The translations under genes and the position numbers were made by a program. From NCBI GenBank assembly GCA_021779435.1, contig JAJYAR010000010.1, positions 1 to 19,093 of the forward strand: DNA of 19,093 nucleotides, written 5' to 3'. The notes beneath the pieces were generated by a model. The model saw only the letters and a list, made by a program, of their open reading frames with translations, did no database searches and was not told the origin of the DNA. Positions within the stretch are counted from its first letter, which is position 1. Each line of letters starts with the position of its first letter. Positions 1 through 6,484 of the stretch are shown piece by piece. This DNA is from a bacterium. GTDB taxonomy: Bacteria; Verrucomicrobiota; Verrucomicrobiae; JAJYAR01.

Positions 1-564
1 TGCCTCCATGAAAAGGAAGAAATAGGCCGGTCCACTGCCGGACAACGCGGTTACGGCATCCATCTGCGATTCATGCTCCACCCACACGGTGGCGCCGACC
101 GTGCTCATGATCGATTCGGCGAGCGCCCGGTACGCCGCGCCGACGCCGGGCGGCGCGTACATGCCGGTGGCGCCGAAGCCGTTCAGCGCGGGTCGATTCG
201 GCATCGCCCGCACGATCGGCACCCGCGGGCCGAACCAGCGCGCGAGCGCGCCATGCGGGATGCCGGCGGCCACCGACACGATCAATGCCGGGGACGGGCC
301 GCTTCGCGGCGCGAGCCCGGTCGCCACGGCGTGCATTTGTTGTGGTTTCACAGCCAATACGATGACCTCGGCCGCTGCCGCCGCCTGTGCGTTGTCCGAT
401 GCCACCGCCACGCCGAACTCGAGCGCCAGCTGGCGCCGCCTGTCGGGGGATGGATCCGAAACCGTGATTCGCCCCGCGGGGACGCCGCGCTTGATCAGGC
501 CACCGATCAATGCCGCGGCCATGTTGCCGCCGCCGATGAAGGTTAGGTTGCCGAAGTCGTTCAT
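1..564 (-). CDS. proC: Pyrroline-5-carboxylate reductase, N-terminal 188 residues (cut by window edge)
   Basis: ProC reduces 1-pyrroline-5-carboxylate to proline with NAD(P)H in the cytoplasm. The frame is open from an ATG at 564 down to base 1 with no stop. It shows the N-terminal Rossmann motif IGGGNMA (about residues 10-16), VIVLAVKPQQM at about 67-77, the MPNRPAL loop, and a signature ending TALSGSGPAYFFLFMEA at the window edge. The family is usually near 270 residues, so roughly the last 80 lie outside. A GGGGA ribosome-binding sequence precedes the ATG by about 8 bases. The gene lies 25 bases downstream of yggS on the same strand, the usual yggS-proC pairing, so the two are probably cotranscribed. 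Nothing looks broken; the truncation is only the window boundary. Confidence 0.95.
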   Translation of the reverse strand, partial: MNDFGNLTFIGGGNMAAALIGGLIKRGVPAGRITVSDPSPDRRRQLALEFGVAVASDNAQAAAAAEVIVLAVKPQQMHAVATGLAPRSGPSPALIVSVAAGIPHGALARWFGPRVPIVRAMPNRPALNGFGATGMYAPPGVGAAYRALAESIMSTVGATVWVEHESQMDAVTALSGSGPAYFFLFMEA

Positions 565-589
565 GCTGGTTTCCCCTGCATTCAGTGAT

Positions 590-1285
590 TCATTGCCGCG
601 GACCGAACAAGGCCGAACCGATGCGCACCATGGTTGCGCCCTCGGCGATCGCCGCCTCGAAATCCTCGCTCATCCCCATCGACAGGGTGTCGAGGGCTAG
701 CCCGCGCGCGTTCAATTCCTGCAGCAGCGCCCTCATGGCGGCAAAAACCGGGCGCTGTCGCGCCGGGTCCGCCTGCGGCGGCGGCAGACACATCAGCCCC
801 CGCAACCGCAAGCGGGGCAGCTGGGCGGTCGACGCCGCCAGGTCCGCGACCCCTGCCGGGGGGATCCCTCCCTTGTTCGTCTCGGCCGCCAGCGCGACCT
901 GGATGCAGACATTCAGCGGCGGCGCATGCGGGGAGCGCTGCTCCGACAGGCGCCGCGCGATATCGGCCCGATCGACGCCGTGCACCCAGTCGAAGCGAGT
1001 GGCGATCGCGCGCGTCTTGTTGGCCTGAAGCCGGCCGATGTAATGCCAGCGCAGCGGCAGGTCGGCGAGCAAATCGAGCTTGCCGGCCGCCTCCTGCAGG
1101 TAGTTTTCTCCGAAATCCGTGACGCCGGCGGTCGCCGCGGTGCGCAAAAGTGCGGCAGGATGCGTCTTGCCGACGGCGACCAAGGTGATCGACGCGGGAT
1201 CGCGCCCGGCGCTTTCGGCGGCGCGCGCGATCCGATCGCGGATATCGCGCAGCCTGACCGCGAAATTTTGCGGACCAATTAACAT
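590..1285 (-). CDS. yggS: YggS/PipY family pyridoxal-phosphate homeostasis protein
   Basis: This cytoplasmic fold-type III PLP-binding protein helps keep free PLP and amino/keto acid pools in balance; no enzymatic reaction is firmly assigned to the family. Visible motifs are VAVGKTHP, whose lysine should bind PLP (residue 40 from the chosen start), FGENYLQEA, HYIGRLQANK, and a C-terminal MGMSEDFEAAIAEGATMVRIGSALFG signature split across the phosphate-binding loop. Length (231 residues) is normal. The frame also opens at a GTG at 1300, but that adds only five residues, has its purine-rich stretch directly abutting the start, and fits the family N-terminus less well, so the ATG at 1285 is preferred; its own SD is poor (AAGAGGG about 15 bases away). 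It is divergent from pilT, with starts only about 65 bases apart, as in Pseudomonas. Confidence 0.94.
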   Translation of the reverse strand: MLIGPQNFAVRLRDIRDRIARAAESAGRDPASITLVAVGKTHPAALLRTAATAGVTDFGENYLQEAAGKLDLLADLPLRWHYIGRLQANKTRAIATRFDWVHGVDRADIARRLSEQRSPHAPPLNVCIQVALAAETNKGGIPPAGVADLAASTAQLPRLRLRGLMCLPPPQADPARQRPVFAAMRALLQELNARGLALDTLSMGMSEDFEAAIAEGATMVRIGSALFGPRQ

Positions 1286-1349
1286 ATTGGGTGAGGACAC
1301 CCTCTTATATACTGCTTGCGGCCGAAATGGGCCGGATTAGGAGCCGTCG
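1286..1349. promoter_or_regulatory. Divergent yggS/pilT intergenic region with a TATATA core
   Basis: This short gap holds the only AT-rich block between the two divergent starts. On the plus strand TATACT at 1308-1313 could be a -10 box for pilT, but only weak -35 matches lie at a suitable distance. A small inverted repeat, GGGTG-AGGA-CACCC, lies at 1289-1302. The sequence AGGAG at 1339-1343 is a clear ribosome-binding site six bases before the pilT ATG. The promoter assignment is by eye and tentative; the ribosome-binding site is solid. Confidence 0.35.
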
Positions 1350-2390
1350 ATGGCGGTCGATATCGCGCAGCTTCTCGCGTTCGCGGTGAAGAACAACGCG
1401 TCGGACTTGCACCTCTCCGCGGGGGTGCCGCCGATGATACGCGTCGACGGCGACGTCAAACGCATCAATATGCCGGCGCTCGCGCACAAGGAAGTGCACA
1501 GCATGGTGTACGACATCATGAACGACAAGCAACGGAAGGCATTCGAGGAATTCTTCGAGACGGACTTTTCCTTCGAGATCCCCAAGCTCGCGCGATTCCG
1601 GGTCAATGCGTTCAACCAGAATCGCGGCGCGGGGGCGGTCTTTCGCACCATCCCGTCGACGATCCTGTCCTTGGACGAATTGAACGCCCCCAAAAGTTTC
1701 AAAGACTTGTGCATGCTTCCTCGCGGACTCGTGCTGGTGACGGGGCCGACCGGATCCGGGAAATCCACCACCCTTGCGGCCATGGTGAACCACTGCAACG
1801 ACAACCGCCCCGATCACATTATAACCATCGAGGATCCGATCGAGTTCGTCCATGAAAGCAAGCGCTGCCTGGTGAATCAACGCGAGGTGCACAGGGACAC
1901 CCTGGGATTCAGCGAGGCGCTGCGCTCGGCGCTGCGCGAGGATCCGGACGTCGTGCTGGTCGGCGAGATGCGCGATCTGGAGACGATCCGGCTGGCACTG
2001 ACCGCCGCAGAGACCGGGCATCTGGTGTTCGGCACCCTGCACACGAGTTCCGCCGCCAAGACGATCGATCGCATCGTCGACGTTTTCCCGGCGGCCGAAA
2101 AGGAAATGGTGCGCGCGATGCTGTCCGAGAGCCTGCGCGCCGTTATTTCCCAGACCTTGATGAAGCGCGTCGGCGGCGGCCGTATCGCAGCGCATGAAAT
2201 CATGATCGGCACCCCGGCGATCCGCAACTTGATTCGCGAGGGAAAAATTGCGCAAATGTACTCGGCCATCCAGACCGGTCAGGGCCAGGGCATGCAGACC
2301 CTGGACCAGTGCCTGCAGGACCTCGTGCAAAAGGGTGTCGTGAGCCGCGAGGAAGCACGCTTCAAGGCGCAGAACAAGGACAGCATCTGA
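1350..2390 (+). CDS. pilT: Type IV pilus retraction ATPase PilT
   Basis: PilT is the hexameric cytoplasmic motor that depolymerises the pilus during twitching motility. The 346-residue protein has the full motif set: N-terminal PAS-like region with SDLHLSAG (about 18-25), Walker A GPTGSGKST at 132-140, Asp box TIEDPIEF at about 159-166, Walker B DVVLVGEMRD at 200-209, His box HLVFGTLH at 224-231, and the PilT-specific AIRNLIREGK at 290-299, which is needed for retraction in studied PilT proteins. Length is typical. The ATG is preceded by AGGAG with a six-base spacer. It is the first gene of a three-gene run of PilT-family ATPases, one base before the next start, so translation is probably coupled. 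Identity as true PilT rather than PilU or PilB is well supported by the AIRNLIRE motif. Confidence 0.97.
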   Translation: MAVDIAQLLAFAVKNNASDLHLSAGVPPMIRVDGDVKRINMPALAHKEVHSMVYDIMNDKQRKAFEEFFETDFSFEIPKLARFRVNAFNQNRGAGAVFRTIPSTILSLDELNAPKSFKDLCMLPRGLVLVTGPTGSGKSTTLAAMVNHCNDNRPDHIITIEDPIEFVHESKRCLVNQREVHRDTLGFSEALRSALREDPDVVLVGEMRDLETIRLALTAAETGHLVFGTLHTSSAAKTIDRIVDVFPAAEKEMVRAMLSESLRAVISQTLMKRVGGGRIAAHEIMIGTPAIRNLIREGKIAQMYSAIQTGQGQGMQTLDQCLQDLVQKGVVSREEARFKAQNKDSI

Positions 2391-2391
2391 T

Positions 2392-3549
2392 ATGGAACGC
2401 GAACAAGCGATTCGGTTGATGCAGGATCTGCTGCGGCGCATGGTGGAGAAAAAAGGATCCGACCTGTTCATCACGGCCGGATTTCCGCCGGCGATCAAGA
2501 TCGACGGGGAAATCCGGCCGCAGTCCGAACGTACGTTGACCCCGGAGCAGAGCGCCGGGATGGTCCGCGCGATCATGAACGACCGGCAGACCCGGGATTT
2601 CGACTCCACCAAGGAATGCAATTTCGCGATCGCGCCGCCCGGAATCGGCCGGTTCCGCGTCAGCGCCTTCATCCAGCAGGGCTTCACCGGCGCGGTCATC
2701 CGCACCATCAACGCGAAGATACCGTCGCTCGAGGAACTCGAACTGCCGTCGGTGCTGAAGGACGTGGTGCTCTCCAAGCGCGGCTTGGTGATCCTCGTCG
2801 GCGGAACCGGTTCGGGCAAGTCGACATCGCTCGCCTCGATGGTCGGTTACCGCAACGAGAAGACCCGCGGCCACATCGTCACCATCGAGGATCCGGTCGA
2901 GTACGTGCACGCGCACAAGGGCTGCGTGATCACCCATCGCGAGGTCGGCGTCGACTGCGAAAGCTGGCACCTCGCGCTCAAGAACACGCTGCGGCAGGCG
3001 CCGGACGTGATCCTGATCGGCGAGATCCGCGATCGCGAGACGATGGAATATTGCATCCAGTTCGCGGAGACGGGGCATCTCGTGCTCGCGACGCTGCACG
3101 CCAACAGCTCCAATCAAGCGCTGGACCGGATCATCAACTTCTTTCCCGAGGAGAGGCGCGAGCAGCTGCTGATGGACCTAAGCTTGAACATCCGGGCGTT
3201 GATTTCGCAGCGCCTGCTGCCGCGGGAATCCGGGTCCGGCCGGATCGCCGCGATGGAAATCATGTTGCAGTCGCCGTTGATCTCCGATCTGATCTTCAAG
3301 GGCGATGTGTCCAAGATCAAGGACGTCATGGCGCGCTCCAACCGGCTCGGCATGAAGACATTCGACCAGGCGCTTTTCGAGCTTTACGAGGCCGGACTCG
3401 TCTCCTACGAGGATGCCTTGCGCAACGCCGACTCCAAGAATGAACTGCGCCTGCGCGTCAAGCTCGAGAGCAAGCGCGAACTCAAGAACCCGGAGGATCC
3501 GGGCCAGTCGCTCAAGATTCTCGAGGAAGAAGAAGGCCAGGTGTTTTAA
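2392..3549 (+). CDS. pilU: Type IV pilus retraction accessory ATPase PilU
   Basis: PilU works with PilT, adding retraction force and influencing surface behaviour. The 385-residue product matches remembered P. aeruginosa PilU along its length: MVEKKGSDLFITAGFPP near the N-terminus, Walker A GGTGSGKST at 137-145, Asp box TIEDPVEY at 164-171, Walker B DVILIGEIRD at 205-214, His box HLVLATLH at 229-236, and LDRIINFFPEERREQLLMDL. In place of PilT's AIRNLIREGK it has LISDLIFKGD (296-305), as expected for a PilU. It keeps a long charged C-terminal tail (about 345-385, ending EEEEGQVF), also PilU-like. It starts one base after the pilT stop with AAGGA about 11 bases upstream inside pilT. This is the better candidate for the orthologue of PilU; the next gene is the extra copy. 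Confidence 0.94.
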   Translation: MEREQAIRLMQDLLRRMVEKKGSDLFITAGFPPAIKIDGEIRPQSERTLTPEQSAGMVRAIMNDRQTRDFDSTKECNFAIAPPGIGRFRVSAFIQQGFTGAVIRTINAKIPSLEELELPSVLKDVVLSKRGLVILVGGTGSGKSTSLASMVGYRNEKTRGHIVTIEDPVEYVHAHKGCVITHREVGVDCESWHLALKNTLRQAPDVILIGEIRDRETMEYCIQFAETGHLVLATLHANSSNQALDRIINFFPEERREQLLMDLSLNIRALISQRLLPRESGSGRIAAMEIMLQSPLISDLIFKGDVSKIKDVMARSNRLGMKTFDQALFELYEAGLVSYEDALRNADSKNELRLRVKLESKRELKNPEDPGQSLKILEEEEGQVF

Positions 3550-3552
3550 CGC

Positions 3553-4635
3553 ATGTCCGCCGCCGCTCCCGCGCAGTCGATGAACACCAAGCCGCTGTTC
3601 AAGCTGATGGTGGAGAAAAAGGCCTCGGACCTGTTCTTCACCTGCAACGCGCCGGTCAAGATCAAGATCGAAGGCAAGATATTCCCCGTCAACAAGCAGG
3701 TTCTCAGTCCCGAAACGGTGCGCCAGGCGGCGCTCGGCCTGATGACGCAGGAACAGATCGATCATTTCAACGAGGAGCTGGAGATCGATTTCGCGATATC
3801 CGAGCCCGGCCTAGGCCGATTTCGCGTCAACGTCTTCTATCAGCGCGGCTATCCGGCGATGGTGCTGCGCTACATCACCGCGGAGATGCCGCGGCTCGAG
3901 GATCTCGGCATGCCCGAGGTCCTGAAGGACCTCGTGATGCTCAAGCGCGGCCTGATCCTGATGGTGGGAGGCGCCGGCGCCGGAAAGTCGACGACGCTCG
4001 CGGCGATGATCAACTACCGCAACGAGACCTCGTCCGACCATATATTGACGATCGAGGATCCGATCGAATTCCTGCACTCGAACAAGAAATCGATAATCAA
4101 TCAGCGCGAGGTCGGGCTCGACACGAAGTCCTTCGCGCGCGCGCTGCGCAGCGCCGTGCGCGCGGCGCCGGATGTCGTGCTGATCGGCGAGATCCGCGAC
4201 CGTGAAACGATGGAATCCGCCATCACGCTGGCCGGGACCGGCCATCTTTGCATCGCGACGCTGCACGCGAACAATTGCGCGGAGGCGCTCGACCGCATCA
4301 TCAACATGTTCCCGCGCGACCAGCACAGCCAGATATTCCTGGACCTGTCCCAGTACCTGCGGGCCGTCCTTTCACAGCGCCTGGTCCCCGCGAAAAGCGG
4401 CGTGCGTGTCGCCGCCTCCGAGGTCATGGTCAACACCCCCCACATCAGCGACCTGATCAAGAAGGGCGACGTGATCGGCTTGAAGGAGGCGATCAGAACC
4501 GGCACGGAGCGCGGGATGCTGAGTTTCGACAGCTCGCTCTACAACCTCGTGCGCGAGGGACGCATCGAACTGGAGGAGGCGCTGTCCAGCGCCGACTCCC
4601 GCAGCAATCTCGAAGCCAAGATCAATTTTGGCTGA
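3553..4635 (+). CDS. Second PilU-like PilT-family ATPase (diverged paralogue)
   Basis: A third PilT/PilU-family ATPase in tandem, three bases after pilU. The 360-residue protein keeps the family skeleton: MVEKKASDLFFTC near the start, Walker A at 139-147, Asp box TIEDPIEF at about 167-174, Walker B DVVLIGEIRD at 207-216, His box HLCIATLH at 231-238, LDRIINMFPRDQ, and a C-terminal SADSRSNLEAKI that parallels the end of PilU's core. It lacks PilU's long acidic tail. Its P-loop reads GGAGAGKST, with alanine at the two positions where the neighbours have Thr and Ser; the Gly-Lys-Ser/Thr core is intact. The PilT AIRNLIRE motif is replaced by HISDLIKKGD. By eye it is closer to PilU than to PilT, so duplication of pilU is the simplest origin. 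Its role is unknown; it may mix with PilT/PilU or act under other conditions. Its 3' end overlaps the convergent glycosyltransferase gene by 14 bases. Confidence 0.9.
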   Translation: MSAAAPAQSMNTKPLFKLMVEKKASDLFFTCNAPVKIKIEGKIFPVNKQVLSPETVRQAALGLMTQEQIDHFNEELEIDFAISEPGLGRFRVNVFYQRGYPAMVLRYITAEMPRLEDLGMPEVLKDLVMLKRGLILMVGGAGAGKSTTLAAMINYRNETSSDHILTIEDPIEFLHSNKKSIINQREVGLDTKSFARALRSAVRAAPDVVLIGEIRDRETMESAITLAGTGHLCIATLHANNCAEALDRIINMFPRDQHSQIFLDLSQYLRAVLSQRLVPAKSGVRVAASEVMVNTPHISDLIKKGDVIGLKEAIRTGTERGMLSFDSSLYNLVREGRIELEEALSSADSRSNLEAKINFG

Positions 4636-5668
4636 CGTACGGGGCCGGCGCGGCCGCCGCCGCGGTGGCGGCCGTGCATGACGTCAGATTGCGCTCGAAC
4701 TCGCGGCTGCACACATCCCATCCGGCGCGCAGCGCGCGGTCGCGGCAGCCCTTCGGATCCAGGGTGAGCGCGCGCGCCGCGGCGCGCGCGAGATCCTCGT
4801 CGAGCGCGCCCGTGACGCCGTCGTCGATGACATCGACGGGCCCCGTGACCGGATAGGCGGCAACCGGGACTCCGCAGGCCATCGCTTCCAGGTTCACCAG
4901 TCCGAACGTGTCGGTACGGCTCGGAAAGACCATGACGTCGGCGGCGGCGAGGTGCATCGCCAGGTCCTCACCGAATCGGAACCCGAGGAAATGCGCGTCC
5001 CGGAACTGCGATTGCAGCCCGGTGCGCGCCGGACCGTCGCCGATCACGATCTTGCTGCCGGGCCAGCTCATCTCCAGAAATGCGCCGATGTTCTTTTCGA
5101 CCGCGACGCGGCCGACGTAGGCGGCGATCGGGCGGGGCAGGTTCAGGAACGATTTTTCCCGCGGTTTGAACAGTTCCGTGTCCACGCCGCGGCGCCAGGT
5201 CGCGATGTTGACGAACCCGCGCGCCTCCAGATCGCGCCGAACGGACGGGGTGCTGACCATGCAGCGCGTCGCCGCTCCGTGAAAACGCCGCAGCAGTCCG
5301 TAGGTCAGGCCGAGCGGCACCGGAAACCGTGCCCGCAAATATTGCGGAAACTGGGTGTGATAAGAGGTCGTGAAGCGCGCTCCATGTCCGACGCAATAGC
5401 GGCGGGCGGCGAGGCCGAGCGGTCCCTCGGTGGCGATGTGCAGAGCCTGCGGCGCGAAGGATTCCACGCGGCGGGCGACGCCGCGGTACGGCAGCAGCGA
5501 CAGGCGTATCTCCGAATAGGTCGGGCAGGGAATGCTGGAGAATTCGCGCGGGGTGACCATGCTCACCTCGTGGCCGAAGCGTTCGAGCCACGCCGCCGTG
5601 TTCGCGAGCGTGCTGACGACTCCGTTGGTCTGAGGAAGCCAGGCGTCGCTGACTATCATGATTCGCAT
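4622..5668 (-). CDS. Glycosyltransferase family 4 protein (MgtA/sulfolipid-synthase-like group)
   Basis: A GT-B fold retaining glycosyltransferase of 348 residues, expected to act at the inner face of the membrane or in the cytoplasm. The N-terminus MRIMIVSDAWLPQTNGVVST is the usual GT4 donor/acceptor-domain opening; YVGRVAVEKNI starts the C-terminal Rossmann domain, followed by IVIGDGPAR and FPSRTDTFGLVNLEAMACGVPV. In the E-x7-E region the first acidic residue is Asp, as in the group often annotated as alpha-mannosyltransferase MgtA or sulfoquinovosyl-diacylglycerol synthase. The frame opens further upstream at a TTG (5728), but the ATG at 5668 with GGTGGG upstream gives the correct family start. 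The last 15 or so residues are alanine-rich and seem dispensable. The sugar donor and acceptor cannot be read from sequence; a lipid acceptor is a reasonable inference given the family and the neighbouring psd. Confidence 0.88.
   Translation of the reverse strand: MRIMIVSDAWLPQTNGVVSTLANTAAWLERFGHEVSMVTPREFSSIPCPTYSEIRLSLLPYRGVARRVESFAPQALHIATEGPLGLAARRYCVGHGARFTTSYHTQFPQYLRARFPVPLGLTYGLLRRFHGAATRCMVSTPSVRRDLEARGFVNIATWRRGVDTELFKPREKSFLNLPRPIAAYVGRVAVEKNIGAFLEMSWPGSKIVIGDGPARTGLQSQFRDAHFLGFRFGEDLAMHLAAADVMVFPSRTDTFGLVNLEAMACGVPVAAYPVTGPVDVIDDGVTGALDEDLARAAARALTLDPKGCRDRALRAGWDVCSREFERNLTSCTAATAAAAAPAPYVSQN
4648..4677 (+). terminator. GC-rich hairpin just after the pilT-pilU-pilU-like run
   Basis: Arms at 4648-4658 and 4667-4677 pair over 11 positions (one G-U) around an 8-base loop, starting 13 bases after the last ATPase gene's stop. 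There is no T-run after it on either strand, so it is not a textbook intrinsic terminator. It also encodes the alanine-rich C-terminal tail of the convergent glycosyltransferase, which could by itself explain the GC-rich symmetry. Offered as a weak candidate. Confidence 0.3.
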
Positions 5669-5875
5669 GAATGGCCCACCCGCGCCGCTATCCGGATCTG
5701 CGCCGAGCGTCACGATCTCACCGGGCAATGACGCTTTTGTTAAGGGAGCGACAAAGTTTTCTTACAAACCTCCGCCGCGTCGCGCCGCCCGGCCGCACTG
5801 TAATCAGGCTGCAATGAATATCCTATATTCCGTTGTCTGAAGTTCCGACCCCGTCTCCCCCTTCGAGGATTCAAC
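5669..5875. promoter_or_regulatory. Divergent intergenic region between glycosyltransferase and Mpo1-like gene
   Basis: This 207-base gap separates divergent starts and must hold both promoters. It is more AT-rich than the surroundings at about 5730-5765 and 5800-5835. A possible -10 box TATATT lies at 5824-5829 on the plus strand, with no convincing -35. GAGGA at 5865-5869, six bases before the ATG at 5876, is a good ribosome-binding site. I saw no operator or RNA motif that I could name. Confidence 0.35.
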
Positions 5876-6484
5876 ATGCATAGTTTCAAGGAAGCCCTTG
5901 CGATACAGCGATGGGACGATCATCGCTACTATCATCACAGCCGCATCAATCAATCGCTGCACTTCTTCAGCGCGCTGTGCTTCATCGTCGCCTACGCGGA
6001 GGTCTTCAAGGACCCGGTGGTCTCCGCGCTGATCGGCTGGCTGCTCGCCATGACGAGCCGGCAGGCCGGGCATTTCTTCTTCGAGCCGAAAGGCTATGAC
6101 GAAGCCAATCAGGCGACCCACGAACACAAGGAGGACATCAAGGTGGGCTACAACCTGCGCCGCAAGGCCGTGCTGCTCGCGATCTGGGCCGCGGCGCCGG
6201 CGGTGCTGTGGTTCGATCCGACGCTTTTCGGGGTGTTCAAGACCGGCGCGAGCCATGCGGGTTTCGTGCGCCGTGTCGGCGAGGTCTGGCTCGCCGTCGG
6301 CATCGGCGGATTGCTGTTCCGCACGGTGCAGCTGATGATCATCAAGGACTTGCAGACCGGGCTCGTGTGGATCACGAAGATTTTGACGGACCCGTTCCAC
6401 GACGCCATGCTCTACTGCAAATCGCCGCTCCATTTGTTGCGCGGGGAGTTGATCGACCCGGCGATCGGCGAGAATCGGGCCTGA
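5876..6484 (+). CDS. Small integral membrane protein, Mpo1/DUF962-like
   Basis: A 202-residue protein with hydrophobic stretches at about 30-62, 97-113 and 135-155, so probably three or four membrane passes. The order HHSRINQSLHFFSAL (20-34) then SRQAGHFFFEPKGYDEAN (61-78) recalls the Mpo1-like (DUF962) family, where an H..N...H element is followed by GH..FE. In yeast Mpo1 is an Fe(II)-dependent dioxygenase of fatty-acid alpha-oxidation acting on 2-hydroxy fatty acids. Histidines at 20, 21, 29, 66, 82 and 84 could bind metal. The C-terminal half, including DLQTGLVWITKILTDPFHD, is not familiar. The family call rests on motif memory only and could be wrong; the membrane character and reading frame are clear. 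Its last 73 bases overlap the convergent aminotransferase gene. Confidence 0.62.
   Translation: MHSFKEALAIQRWDDHRYYHHSRINQSLHFFSALCFIVAYAEVFKDPVVSALIGWLLAMTSRQAGHFFFEPKGYDEANQATHEHKEDIKVGYNLRRKAVLLAIWAAAPAVLWFDPTLFGVFKTGASHAGFVRRVGEVWLAVGIGGLLFRTVQLMIIKDLQTGLVWITKILTDPFHDAMLYCKSPLHLLRGELIDPAIGENRA

Noticed and set aside
1305..2819. Open frame of 504 codons on the minus strand, antisense to pilT and pilU
   Set aside because: It is the codon-position shadow of two unambiguous ATPase genes in GC-rich DNA, has low-complexity His/Arg/Asp-rich composition and no recognisable domain.
5669..5728. Longer glycosyltransferase N-terminus from a TTG
   Set aside because: GT4 proteins start with a strand like MRIMIVSDAW, and the ATG at 5668 gives exactly that.
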